Below are positions 47,596 to 55,759 of a stretch of DNA of 64,000 bases, piece by piece. The position numbers and the translations under genes were made by a program. Positions within the stretch are counted from its first letter, which is position 1; every line of letters begins with the position of its first letter. This DNA is from Salinicola aestuarinus (GTDB lineage: Bacteria; Pseudomonadota; Gammaproteobacteria; Pseudomonadales; Halomonadaceae). The notes under the pieces are model-generated. The model did not search any database. It was not told the origin of the DNA and worked only from the letters and a program-made list of their open reading frames with translations. The stretch is from assembly GCF_003206645.1 (NCBI RefSeq), contig NZ_PZJP01000006.1, forward strand, positions 262,434 through 326,433, written 5' to 3'.

Positions 47596-48339
47596 TTAGA
47601 GCTCGCCCAGGGCTTCCATCCGATGAAGCTCCTGAAGCGGTGGGATGGTGTCGAACATCTGCTGGTCGAGCAGCTCCCAGACGATACCCACGGTCGGCTT
47701 GTGCGGCGCGCTGACCTCGAGCGTACGGGTCGGCGTAAAGATCACGTCCGACACCGTATCGAACACTTCCGGACGCAACGTCTCAACCAGCACCTGACAG
47801 TCGTGAACCAGTGCCGCGGAGGGCGTATCGACGTCGATGTTGCCAATGCGAAAGAGCATTCCCCATTCGGCATCGAAGAAACCGTGTCCCTTGCCGAAGC
47901 GAATGCCCGCCTCGTTGATGGCGCCCGTGCCGGTGACCATGAAATCGGTTTTCGGCATCTGGCGAATCTCGGCCAGGGTCACCGCCCGGCCCATGCGCTC
48001 CATGCCATCCAGCGTGGCGGCGTAGAGGTACATATCCTCGGGAATCTCGGCAGGATCGAGCAGCCAGAAACCGCGTTTGATCGAGTAGGTGGTCATCAGC
48101 ACCCGCTTGCCATCCTGCAGCGCCCGGTGACGCAGCTCTTCCAGACAGTTGTCCGGCGTGATGAAAATGATCTCCGCGGTCTGGTAGAAGCGATGGGCGA
48201 CCAGTCGCTCGGTCGCCGCCTCACGCTGCTGAAAGTCGGCGATGAACTCCCCGAAATCGAAATGAAACCGGCTGTCGGGGAAAGCGACCTTGCGCAGGTC
48301 GCTGAACACGCGCTGACGCACGTCGGATTTGTGACTCAT
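47596..48339 (-). CDS. 5-formyltetrahydrofolate cyclo-ligase paralog (COG0212), copy 1
   Basis: A 247-residue protein of the 5-FCL-like superfamily. The glycine-rich phosphate loop is GIRFGKGHGFFDAEW, matching the GxGxGxYDR motif of true 5-FCL with a changed end. FITPDNCLEELRHRAL and DVIFTPTRTLEV are other shared segments with copy 2 (51928-52698). Comparative work on COG0212 paralogs has tied them to thiamine metabolism. The start at 48339 follows the shared MSHK/RQRVF alignment. It is the last gene of the ABC operon, 100 bp behind the permease. Confidence 0.82.
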   Translation of the reverse strand: MSHKSDVRQRVFSDLRKVAFPDSRFHFDFGEFIADFQQREAATERLVAHRFYQTAEIIFITPDNCLEELRHRALQDGKRVLMTTYSIKRGFWLLDPAEIPEDMYLYAATLDGMERMGRAVTLAEIRQMPKTDFMVTGTGAINEAGIRFGKGHGFFDAEWGMLFRIGNIDVDTPSAALVHDCQVLVETLRPEVFDTVSDVIFTPTRTLEVSAPHKPTVGIVWELLDQQMFDTIPPLQELHRMEALGEL

Positions 48340-48439
48340 GGCAACCTCGAGTTCAATCAATTAGGCCCTGACGGCAGTCACGCCGCCGGGGCCATCCAAT
48401 AAGAAAAAGCGGGATTCAGGAGCAGTCGGATAGGTCGAA

Positions 48440-50071
48440 TTATCGCGCCGGCGCCATGGCATAGCGCTTCAGCACCCAACGCTCGACGAACGTCACCGCC
48501 AGGTAGAGCAACACCGACACCAGGACTGCGGCCACGACCACCGCCCAGACCAGGCCGAAGTCGAGCGACCCGCGCGCCACATTGAGCAGGTTGCCGACGC
48601 CGGTACCGGTCGCCAGCCACTCGGCGATCATCACGCCGAGAAACGCTCTGGGCGCCACCAGGCGCGCCGCGGCGCAGAGATACGGCAGACTCCAGGGCAG
48701 CGATACCAGGCGAATCTCGCGCCAGCGCGAGCCACCGAGCACGCGCACGCCATCGCGGACTGCCGATGGCACCAGCGCTATGCCTTTTGCCAAGGTGACG
48801 TAAGCCGGAAAGAAGGTGACGGAGATGGTAATCGCGAGGATCGTCGCGCCATCACGGCCGAAGATCAGCACGATCAGCGGCGTCAGTGCGACCAGCGGCA
48901 TGGATTGCGTCACCAGCGATAGCGGCATCAATACCCGCCCGAGCATCGGGCTCAGCGTCCCGGCAATCGCCAGCAGCAGCGCAAAGGCGAGCCCCACCAG
49001 CATGCCGACAAGACACCAGGGTACGGTCTGGGCGAGCGCACTCCCGACAACGACGATCAGACTCTCGGGGCGCATCGTCGAGAACAGCTCGGCGACCAGT
49101 TCCGGTGGTGAGCGCAGCACGAAGGACGAGACGCCGACGCGTTCAAGGCCCCATACCGCGACCCACCACAGCAGCACCGGCAGCAGCATCGAGATCACCA
49201 GGCAAAGTACCCGACTCCCGCGCGACATCGAGACGTTATCGCCACCACCAACGCTCTCCTGCACCGGCGCCTGTCGCCCGACCCAGAGCCTTGCGAGCAG
49301 CAGAATCGCCAGGTAGAAGCCGGCGCTGATCGCCGTTGCCATCAGTCCGATGCCCCATAGCCGCTGCGGATCGCCGCGACCGAGCGAGCCGATCAGGTAA
49401 TGACCGAGCCCGGCCCCGGAACCGCTGCCGAACTCTGCCAGCAATGACCCCAGCACGGCGTTGGGGGCGGCAATCTGCAGTCCGGCGAGCAGCGTCGGCA
49501 CCGCATGACGTAGACGCACCGAGCGAAGTGTCGCCAGGCGCCCGCCGCCGTATAGGCGGACCAGATCCAGCAGACGTGAATCGACCCGGGTCAGGCCGAG
49601 CACGGTTGCGACCATCGTCGGGTAATAGGTCGACAGGGCCGCCAGTACGATACGCGGGGCGTCACCGTCGAAGGCGATCACCAGAATCGGCGTCAGGGCA
49701 ATCGGCGGCATCGCGAACAGCGTCACGTTGACCCCGCTTAACAGTCGCTCCGCCGGTCGCCAGCTGGCCATCAATAGCCCGGCCATCACGGCGACGACGT
49801 TACCGATCACAAAGCCGATCAGTGACGTGCGGACCGTCGCCCAGATATGGGCCGGATAGTCGGACCAGTCGATGATGAGCTGACCGATGATGCCGCTCAG
49901 GCTGGGCAGCGCACCGCCGGCGACCCACTGCTGGCGACCGGCGACTTCCCATAGCGCCAGCAGCGCCAACCAGGCAAGCCCCACCCTGACCTGCTTGGCA
50001 TGACGCGCTGATGGCCAACGTCTCCCGGGCAAGTGGCTCGACGCCGCCCGGCTCGGTTCACGCTCAGCCAT
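48440..50071 (-). CDS. ABC transporter permease, two fused SsuC/ThiX-type domains
   Basis: A 543-residue protein made of two complete BPD_transp_1 domains in tandem (about residues 30-270 and 290-540), each with about six helices and an EAA-like loop (GGGRLATLRSVRLRHAVP and LGGSRWREIRLVSLPWSLP). One polypeptide can therefore supply both halves of the membrane pore. Such double permeases are known in some NitT/TauT-type systems but single-domain ThiX/SsuC is the norm. The start MAEREPS at 50071 overlaps the ATPase gene by 8 bp. Confidence 0.85.
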   Translation of the reverse strand: MAEREPSRAASSHLPGRRWPSARHAKQVRVGLAWLALLALWEVAGRQQWVAGGALPSLSGIIGQLIIDWSDYPAHIWATVRTSLIGFVIGNVVAVMAGLLMASWRPAERLLSGVNVTLFAMPPIALTPILVIAFDGDAPRIVLAALSTYYPTMVATVLGLTRVDSRLLDLVRLYGGGRLATLRSVRLRHAVPTLLAGLQIAAPNAVLGSLLAEFGSGSGAGLGHYLIGSLGRGDPQRLWGIGLMATAISAGFYLAILLLARLWVGRQAPVQESVGGGDNVSMSRGSRVLCLVISMLLPVLLWWVAVWGLERVGVSSFVLRSPPELVAELFSTMRPESLIVVVGSALAQTVPWCLVGMLVGLAFALLLAIAGTLSPMLGRVLMPLSLVTQSMPLVALTPLIVLIFGRDGATILAITISVTFFPAYVTLAKGIALVPSAVRDGVRVLGGSRWREIRLVSLPWSLPYLCAAARLVAPRAFLGVMIAEWLATGTGVGNLLNVARGSLDFGLVWAVVVAAVLVSVLLYLAVTFVERWVLKRYAMAPAR

Positions 50072-50882
50072 CACTGCGTGCGCCTCCGACCCGCGAAGCG
50101 GTCTGGCCGGACGTGGCACCGTCGAACATCAGCGCCAGCATCTCCGCTTCCAGTTCCCGGCACTCGGCACTGGCCAGCAGCGACAGCGGTCGTTCCCGCG
50201 GGAAGGGAATATCGACCACGCGTGCGATGCGGCCCGGCCGGCCACTCATGACCACCACCTTGTCCGCCAGGAATATCGCCTCGTCGACGCTGTGGGTCAC
50301 CATCGCGGTCGTCACCGGGCGTTGCAGCCAAAGTCGCTGCAACTCCTCGTTCATGCTCCGCCGCAGAATCTGGTCAAGCGCACCGAAGGGCTCGTCGAGC
50401 AGCAGGAGCTGTGGCTGACTCACCAGTGCCCGCGCGATCGCCACGCGCTGGCGCATGCCCCCGGAGAGCTGCGACGGTAGCGCTTGCTCGAAGCCCTCGA
50501 GCCCTACCAGAGCAATCATCTCCTGCACGCGGTCACGATCTGCGGGCGTGATGTGACCGATCACATCGAACGGAAAGCGCACATTCGACTCGACGCTTCG
50601 CCAGGGCAGTAGCGACGCTTCCTGAAAGGCGATCCCCAGCGCACCTCGTCGCTGCAGCGTCTGCGGGGACTCACCCCCGACGCGGAGTTCCCCGCTGCTG
50701 GGCTGATCGAGTCCCGCCAGCATCCTCAGCAGGGTCGACTTGCCGCAGCCCGAGGGGCCGATCAGTGCGATGAAACTGCCCGCAGGCACATCGAGAGAGA
50801 TATCGTCGAGCGCCAGTAGCGAGCGCCCTTCGACATCGAAACGACGGCTGACGTGATCGATCTGCAGACCGCCGGATGTCAC
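50064..50882 (-). CDS. ABC transporter ATPase (NitT/TauT/ThiZ type)
   Basis: A 272-residue ATPase with Walker A GPSGCGKST, Q-loop FQEASLLPW, signature LSGGMRQRVA and Walker B LLLLDEPFGALD. The ALIGPSGCGKSTLLRMLAGL and PWRSVESNVRFPF segments place it with SsuB/TauB/ThiZ. It overlaps the binding-protein gene (ATGA) and the permease gene, so all three are coupled. The substrate is not fixed by the ATPase itself. Confidence 0.88.
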   Translation of the reverse strand: MTSGGLQIDHVSRRFDVEGRSLLALDDISLDVPAGSFIALIGPSGCGKSTLLRMLAGLDQPSSGELRVGGESPQTLQRRGALGIAFQEASLLPWRSVESNVRFPFDVIGHITPADRDRVQEMIALVGLEGFEQALPSQLSGGMRQRVAIARALVSQPQLLLLDEPFGALDQILRRSMNEELQRLWLQRPVTTAMVTHSVDEAIFLADKVVVMSGRPGRIARVVDIPFPRERPLSLLASAECRELEAEMLALMFDGATSGQTASRVGGARSDG

Positions 50883-51868
50883 GACTCGAGCTCCGCCAGC
50901 AGCGACGTGTCAAAGTGCTCGCTCGAGGCGTCGATCCCGATGCGGCCGAGCGCCTCGACGCAGCGCGCGATATCGTCATCGGCCATCGAGAAGATGCCGT
51001 TGGGCGACTCGATCAGCGGCTGCTGCGCCTGGTTGAAGAAGATTTCATTGTCGATGGCGCGACCGTTACCGGCAAAGAAGCTGTCGGCGAACAGCGGCGG
51101 ATAATGGGTCGGATCCCGGAAGTTCTCTTCCCATCCGCGACGGCTGGCGCGCAGCCAGGCCAGCAGATCTTCCCGCCGGGTTTCCAGCATCTGGCGAGTG
51201 ACGACGAGCGTGTCGTTGAACACCGGAAAGCCATGATCGTGGAGCAGGAAGCTGACCGCCTGCTCGCCATGCATCTGGATCGTGTAGGGCACATTGGTGA
51301 CGAAATCGAGCGAAGCATCGATCTCGCCCTTCAGCAACGGCGTGGGGTCATAGGCATAAGGAACGATGCGCACGTCGTCGGTGGACATGTCGTTGGCCTC
51401 CAGCATGGCCTCCACGGCCAGACGGTTGACCGGCGGCACCGCCAGCACCTTGCCCGCGAGATCCTCGGGCTTCTGGATCGGATTGCTCGCCAGACTGACG
51501 ATGCCGGCGGGACTCTTCTGGTACTGGGCACCAATGATCACCAGCGGCGCACCCTGCTGCGTCACCGCCTTGAGCGTGCTCTCGACGGTGGTCAGCGCGA
51601 CAGCCGCGCGATTGGAGAGCAGTGCTCCCTCCGGGATCACGTCCGGGCCCCCGGGACGATAATCCAGCGCCAGCCCCGCGTCGGCATAATAGCCGTTGCG
51701 CTGCGCCACGAAGTAACCGCTGAACTCGGCATCGTTGACCCAGGATGCCTGCATGGCGAACGGTGTGCCCTGCCCGTCCTGACCCATCGACAGGGCCGGC
51801 CAGCCCAGCGCGCCGGCCATGACGCCGGAACCCGTCATCTGTAGGAAACGCCGTCTGCTGAGCGTCAT
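50879..51868 (-). CDS. Tat-exported NMT1/THI5-like substrate-binding protein
   Basis: A 329-residue periplasmic binding protein with a twin-arginine signal (SRRRFLQM, residues 4-11) and cleavage near residue 29. The mature part begins QASWVNDAEFSGYFVAQRNGYY, the NMT1/ThiY pattern used by binders of thiamine pyrimidine precursors; riboflavin and sulfonate binders share it. Linked TenA and COG0212 genes favour a pyrimidine or thiamine breakdown product. Export by Tat is unusual for this class. Confidence 0.83.
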   Translation of the reverse strand: MTLSRRRFLQMTGSGVMAGALGWPALSMGQDGQGTPFAMQASWVNDAEFSGYFVAQRNGYYADAGLALDYRPGGPDVIPEGALLSNRAAVALTTVESTLKAVTQQGAPLVIIGAQYQKSPAGIVSLASNPIQKPEDLAGKVLAVPPVNRLAVEAMLEANDMSTDDVRIVPYAYDPTPLLKGEIDASLDFVTNVPYTIQMHGEQAVSFLLHDHGFPVFNDTLVVTRQMLETRREDLLAWLRASRRGWEENFRDPTHYPPLFADSFFAGNGRAIDNEIFFNQAQQPLIESPNGIFSMADDDIARCVEALGRIGIDASSEHFDTSLLAELES

Positions 51869-51927
51869 CGTTGGATCCTCACTGATTGTTTCTTGGTATT
51901 AACGCCAGAGCGTTCGGAAGAATGGGG

Positions 51928-52698
51928 TTACGCCAACCCCAGTGCCCGCTGCCATTCGCGCAGAGGCGGCATGGCATCGATGCGAGCCTGATCCAGGCGT
52001 CGCCAGTCAATGCGTAAGGGGCGGGGCGTTTCGCGGACGATCTCGAGTGTGCGCGTCTGCGTCGCGATGGCATCCAGCACGACATCGCGTTCGCTGGGAA
52101 AAAGCTCTTCCTCGACCACCTGCACGTCATGCACCAGCGTCCAGATGGGCGTGGCATCGTCGACGAGCCCCAGCTCGGCGAACAGCAACCACTCGAGGTC
52201 GAGGAAGCCATGGCCGCGGCCGAAACGCACGCCTTGTGTGGTCACCGCGGAGGCGCCGGTCACGATGGCGTCGAAGCGCCCCATCGCGCTCAGCGCTTCC
52301 AACGTCAACGGCTGACCGAAGTGTTCGAGGCCATCCAGCCAGGCCGCGAAACGTGCCTCGGATCGCGGCACCGACCCCGGCTTGATCCAGAAAAAGCCAC
52401 GGGACATGCCGTGGGTCGAGACCACGACACTGACATCGGTCTCGATCAGGTGCTGGCGCAGCTTGCAAAGGCTGTTATCGGGCGTGACGAAGACGTGCCG
52501 GGCGCCCGCGAAGCTCGTGTCATCGAGACAACGCTGCGTGGCGACATCCGACCCGATGAAGTCGGGAATGAACTCCGCAAAGCGCATGTGAAAACGAGAG
52601 TCGGGAATCGCCACGGCCTGAAGTTGGCTCCAGATCCGTTCGCGAAGTGCGCGCTTGGCCAGCACTCGAGCGTCCTCAGGTTGTATTTGGAACTTCAT
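51928..52698 (-). CDS. 5-formyltetrahydrofolate cyclo-ligase paralog (COG0212), copy 2
   Basis: A 256-residue paralog of the gene at 47596-48339, with the same loop GVRFGRGHGFLDLEW, FVTPDNSLCKLRQHL and DVVLDAIATQTRTLEI. It is the first gene of the minus-strand operon, 59 bp before the binding protein. Two diverged copies at the two ends of one transporter operon suggest they act together or on related compounds. True 5-FCL (YgfA) activity is not assumed. Divergent from the RpiR regulator. Confidence 0.82.
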   Translation of the reverse strand: MKFQIQPEDARVLAKRALRERIWSQLQAVAIPDSRFHMRFAEFIPDFIGSDVATQRCLDDTSFAGARHVFVTPDNSLCKLRQHLIETDVSVVVSTHGMSRGFFWIKPGSVPRSEARFAAWLDGLEHFGQPLTLEALSAMGRFDAIVTGASAVTTQGVRFGRGHGFLDLEWLLFAELGLVDDATPIWTLVHDVQVVEEELFPSERDVVLDAIATQTRTLEIVRETPRPLRIDWRRLDQARIDAMPPLREWQRALGLA

Positions 52699-52719
52699 GT
52701 TTCATAATAATGCTAACTT

Positions 52720-52733
52720 GAAACCCAAGTTTC
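52720..52733. promoter_or_regulatory. Inverted repeat in the RpiR/ABC operon gap, possible operator
   Basis: GAAAC and GTTTC flank CCAA (5-4-5), 22 bp before the start of the cyclo-ligase paralog, in an AT-rich part of the 183-bp divergent gap. A further GAAAC occurs on the minus strand just before the ATG. It is a plausible binding site for the RpiR protein; no known consensus supports it directly. Confidence 0.4.
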
Positions 52734-52881
52734 CAAAAGATCGCGTCGTAAAAAAACGCTAGGCTCGTCGTCGCGTGGCCGACCCTGACCCGACGATCCG
52801 CGCCGAGACGGCTAGCGAGAGGCGGCTGACCGTCGAATCGCCACGCGTGATACCTGTACTGCCCTGAAGACGGACACGGAA

Positions 52882-53733
52882 ATGTCAACGAGATTGGTCC
52901 TGGCCATCCAGGAACATTACGAGCGCCTCTCTCCTAGTGAGCGCAAGCTGGCAACGCTGCTGCTGGACCGAATCGACGATATGCTCGCCTACTCAGCCAA
53001 GGAGATGGCCGACATGGCTGGCGTGTCCAAGGCCACCGCGGCTCGCCTGTTCAGAAGCCTCGGCTACCGTGACTTCAATGAAGTGCGGCTGCAGGCGCGA
53101 GAGGAGCGCAATCGTACCCAGCCCTTTCGCAACGCCCCCTCGACCGCTCAGACGCCATCGCCGGCGCGAGGGCTGACCGTCTCGACCCACCTCCAGATGG
53201 AAACGGACAGCCTGGCCCGCACCTTTGAAGTCACACGTAACGACACGCTGTCGAAGGCCGCCGAGACGCTCGCCACGGCGCCCCGCGTCTGGTTGCTCGG
53301 TCAGGGGCTGGATCAGGGTTTGACCTACTACCTACGCCCGCTGCTGAGTCGTATGCGCACCGATGTCTTTTGCCTGGGCGCGCAAAGCGGGCTGTGGGCA
53401 GAGGAGCTGGCGATGCCCTCCCCGCGTGATGTCATCCTGATGGTGCTGTCACAGCACCGCGCGCCGATTCTCGAACGCATGATCGAGCAGCTAACGCTGT
53501 CACGGGTACAGATCATCTCGGTAGTGGACGTTCGCAACACGGCCTGGGCCAAACGCTTTTCACAGAGCGTGCTTTCCTGCTACAGCACCGGCGGTCCTTA
53601 CGGCTACTCGGCCATGAGTCTCGTCAGCATGCTGCATCTGCTCGCTCATGCCACGGCGGAACAGCTCGGTGACCGCGCCCTGCAGCGCACCCATCTGATC
53701 GACGATATTGCCGAGGAGCTGGATCAGGACTAG
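52882..53733 (+). CDS. MurR/RpiR family transcriptional regulator
   Basis: A 283-residue regulator. The N-terminal RpiR helix-turn-helix is at about 1-77 (EMADMAGVSKATAARLFRSLGY), and the C-terminal SIS-like domain at about 120-265 (VWLLGQGLDQGLTYYLRPLLSRM). SIS domains in this family sense phosphosugars, but the usual SIS serine/glycine pattern is loose here, so a different ligand is possible. Its divergent position makes it the likely controller of the cyclo-ligase/ABC operon. Confidence 0.87.
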   Translation: MSTRLVLAIQEHYERLSPSERKLATLLLDRIDDMLAYSAKEMADMAGVSKATAARLFRSLGYRDFNEVRLQAREERNRTQPFRNAPSTAQTPSPARGLTVSTHLQMETDSLARTFEVTRNDTLSKAAETLATAPRVWLLGQGLDQGLTYYLRPLLSRMRTDVFCLGAQSGLWAEELAMPSPRDVILMVLSQHRAPILERMIEQLTLSRVQIISVVDVRNTAWAKRFSQSVLSCYSTGGPYGYSAMSLVSMLHLLAHATAEQLGDRALQRTHLIDDIAEELDQD

Positions 53734-53865
53734 CGACTCCCGGGGTCGGGCAGTCAGTTGCCACGGGCCGGTTTGGCCGCGCGTGGCTAAGGGCGGTGAT
53801 CAGCGGGGAAAATAGCCAGGGGACAAGGGACAAGCGAAACCCCAAATGGGTAGGCGCAAACGACA

Positions 53866-53892
53866 ACGGCCCCGACGCGATGTCGGGGCCGT
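53866..53892 (-). terminator. Stem-loop between rpiR and csbD
   Basis: ACGGCCCCGAC (53866-53876) pairs with GTCGGGGCCGT (53882-53892) around GCGAT. On the minus strand TTGTCGTTT follows, so it most likely ends the csbD transcript (54 bp past its stop). It may also end the rpiR transcript. The rest of the 213-bp gap is featureless. Confidence 0.6.
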
Positions 53893-53946
53893 CCTCCTGC
53901 TGATAGCGCGGCAAGCTTGTGTTGCCGGCTTAAGAGATGCTGCGAA

Positions 53947-54135
53947 TCACTTGCTGTTCTTCGCGGCGTCTTTCAGGTCGCCTTTGGCATTTTTGACGTC
54001 ACCCTTGGACTGCTGGGCTTTGCCCTTGCCTTCGAGTTCGCTGTCTTTGGTCGCTTTGCCGGCGGCTTCCTTTGCCTTGCCCGCAACCTTGTCGACCGTG
54101 CCTTCGGCTTTATCGGATTTCGAATTCTGTGTCAT
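53947..54135 (-). CDS. CsbD-like general stress protein
   Basis: A 62-residue, very hydrophilic protein rich in Lys, Ala, Gly and Asp with repeats of the type DKVAGKAKEAAGKA, the CsbD pattern. GAGGT precedes the ATG. CsbD proteins are induced by general stress in many bacteria; molecular function is unknown. Composition suggests it is disordered in isolation. Confidence 0.88.
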   Translation of the reverse strand: MTQNSKSDKAEGTVDKVAGKAKEAAGKATKDSELEGKGKAQQSKGDVKNAKGDLKDAAKNSK

Positions 54136-54291
54136 GTTACTACCTCGCAGACGTAGGACTTCCTTTTCGCGTCGCGACCGTGAGGTCGGTGACGAGGCGC
54201 AACGAACCTGTCGTTACGCACCCTTCAGCATAGCTGCTCACACACAGATGCAAGTGCAGAATGCGTAACTTTTTCCTGTCCGGGCAACGGC

Positions 54292-54570
54292 TCAGCCGCG
54301 CGAAGTGACTTCCAGCAGGTGGTAACCGAACTGTGTCTTGACCGGACCCTGGACCTGGTTGAGCTCGCCATTGAACACGACCTCGTCGAACTCCTTGACC
54401 ATCTGACCGCGACCGAAAGTCCCGAGATCGCCGCCCTGGCGGCCGGAGGGGCAGTTGGAGTGCTGACGTGCGACTTCGGCGAAATCGCTACCGTTTTCGA
54501 TCTGCTGCTTGAGTTCGAGACACTGCTGTTCGCTATCCACGAGAATGTGGCGGGCGCTGGCCTGGGTCAT
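54292..54570 (-). CDS. Parvulin-type peptidyl-prolyl isomerase (PpiC-like)
   Basis: A 92-residue stand-alone rotamase. The family motifs ARHILVDSEQQC, FAEVARQHSNCPSGRQGGDLG and GPVKTQFGYHLLEVTSR are intact, and the length equals E. coli PpiC. No signal peptide, so cytoplasmic. The ATG at 54570 has AGGAG six bases upstream; a frame to 54603 is longer but unnecessary. Confidence 0.93.
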   Translation of the reverse strand: MTQASARHILVDSEQQCLELKQQIENGSDFAEVARQHSNCPSGRQGGDLGTFGRGQMVKEFDEVVFNGELNQVQGPVKTQFGYHLLEVTSRG

Positions 54571-54730
54571 GATCGACTCCTGAAAAGATGGCGTAAAAGC
54601 CACGGGTGAAAGAGCGCATATTCTACGTCAGGCAAGGGTCGGGGCAAGTCAGACCGCCAGCGCCGAGACCAACGTCGCAGACACGATTCGGCGACGTCGA
54701 CGCTGGCCGGTACCGACGCGCCCCCGGCGC

Positions 54731-55039
54731 CTAGCTGCCGAACCGCGTTTCCAAATAGCGGTTGATGTCCGCCGATTCATACATCCACTCGGCGCCGCGA
54801 TCCCCGTGGTCGATCCGTAGACACGGCACCATGGTGCGTCCGCCGCCGGCCATCAGCGCGTCGCGATGTGCCGGATCGCGCTGGATATCGCGTTTTTCGA
54901 TGGGCAGCGCCAGCCGCTCGATCTGCTGGCGGACACGAACGCAGAACGGGCAGCGCTCGAAGTGGTAAAGCGCGAGTGCTTCGACCTCATGATCGATTTC
55001 TGCCTGTCGTTCGGGCGTGCGTTGGATCGCCTGAGGCAT
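54731..55039 (-). CDS. Glutaredoxin-like / GST N-terminal domain protein
   Basis: A 102-residue thioredoxin-fold protein. The redox motif is C30-P-F-C33 (FERCPFCVRVRQQI) and the cis-proline loop is RTMVPCLRID. It has an N-terminal extension of about 20 residues before the first strand. It should use glutathione. The ribosome site is weak. Confidence 0.87.
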   Translation of the reverse strand: MPQAIQRTPERQAEIDHEVEALALYHFERCPFCVRVRQQIERLALPIEKRDIQRDPAHRDALMAGGGRTMVPCLRIDHGDRGAEWMYESADINRYLETRFGS

Positions 55040-55135
55040 GTTGTGTCACCACCGTTGACGTTGAATGAATTGCGGGCGTAGCGAGAAGACCAGGCCAGCG
55101 AGAGGCAACGTGCTCAGACAAGACCTGGCGCTTGC

Positions 55136-55714
55136 TTACTCGGCGTCAATCTCATCTGCCGAGCCCGCACGTTGCTGCGCCGACTGATCGATGTTGGCGG
55201 CGTCCTCGTCATTGATCAAGACCGGCACCAGTACCGGAACCGCCGGCGGCAGCGAAAACGACGTCGGCGTGAGACCAGTGACCGGCCCCGGCCGATAGTC
55301 CTGCTCCGGTGTCAGCGGCGGCAGGCGGTAATCGTCGGAAACCGTAGGGCGTGACTCTCTCGCATCGCTCGGCAGCATCATCGTTGCCTGCACCAGTGGC
55401 GTGCCGAACGCCTGGCGAAACTCACGCGGCGAGAGCCGACCACTGCCGTCGAGATCGAGCGTATGCCAGTTTCCCCCGAGGCCGAGCGGCTCGAGTTCCG
55501 TCGGCGAGAGATAGCCGTCTGCGTCCCGATCGGCCGCGCTGAACGTGGCATTCGCACTGATTTCGACCGGTCGCTCGCTGCTCGGGCGCTCAACCACGAC
55601 GTCGCGATCCGTCGACTGACCGGCACAGCCGGCCAGGAGCAGCGCCATCGGTAGCAGCGGCCAGCCGGACCCTCGGCCCTGGCGGGCCGACGCGCGTTGT
55701 CGTTCGTCACTCAT
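55136..55714 (-). CDS. EF-hand lipoprotein next to lapG
   Basis: A 192-residue protein with a lipobox LLAGC (C30) and two canonical EF-hand loops, DRDADGYLSPTE (62-73) and DLDGSGRLSPRE (87-98). A proline-rich tail follows. AGGAAG precedes the start. It should be a calcium-binding lipoprotein exposed in the periplasm. It lies 45 bp behind lapG on the same strand; LapG-type proteases need calcium, so a link is tempting but only positional. Confidence 0.85.
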   Translation of the reverse strand: MSDERQRASARQGRGSGWPLLPMALLLAGCAGQSTDRDVVVERPSSERPVEISANATFSAADRDADGYLSPTELEPLGLGGNWHTLDLDGSGRLSPREFRQAFGTPLVQATMMLPSDARESRPTVSDDYRLPPLTPEQDYRPGPVTGLTPTSFSLPPAVPVLVPVLINDEDAANIDQSAQQRAGSADEIDAE

Positions 55715-55759
55715 CGTCGCTTCCTCACTACTTTCTGTACCGATAGCGCCACGCGCAGC

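Noticed and set aside
53947..54135. Short Lys/Ala/Gly repeats as a DNA tandem repeat
   Set aside because: The repeats are degenerate at the DNA level and belong to the CsbD protein.
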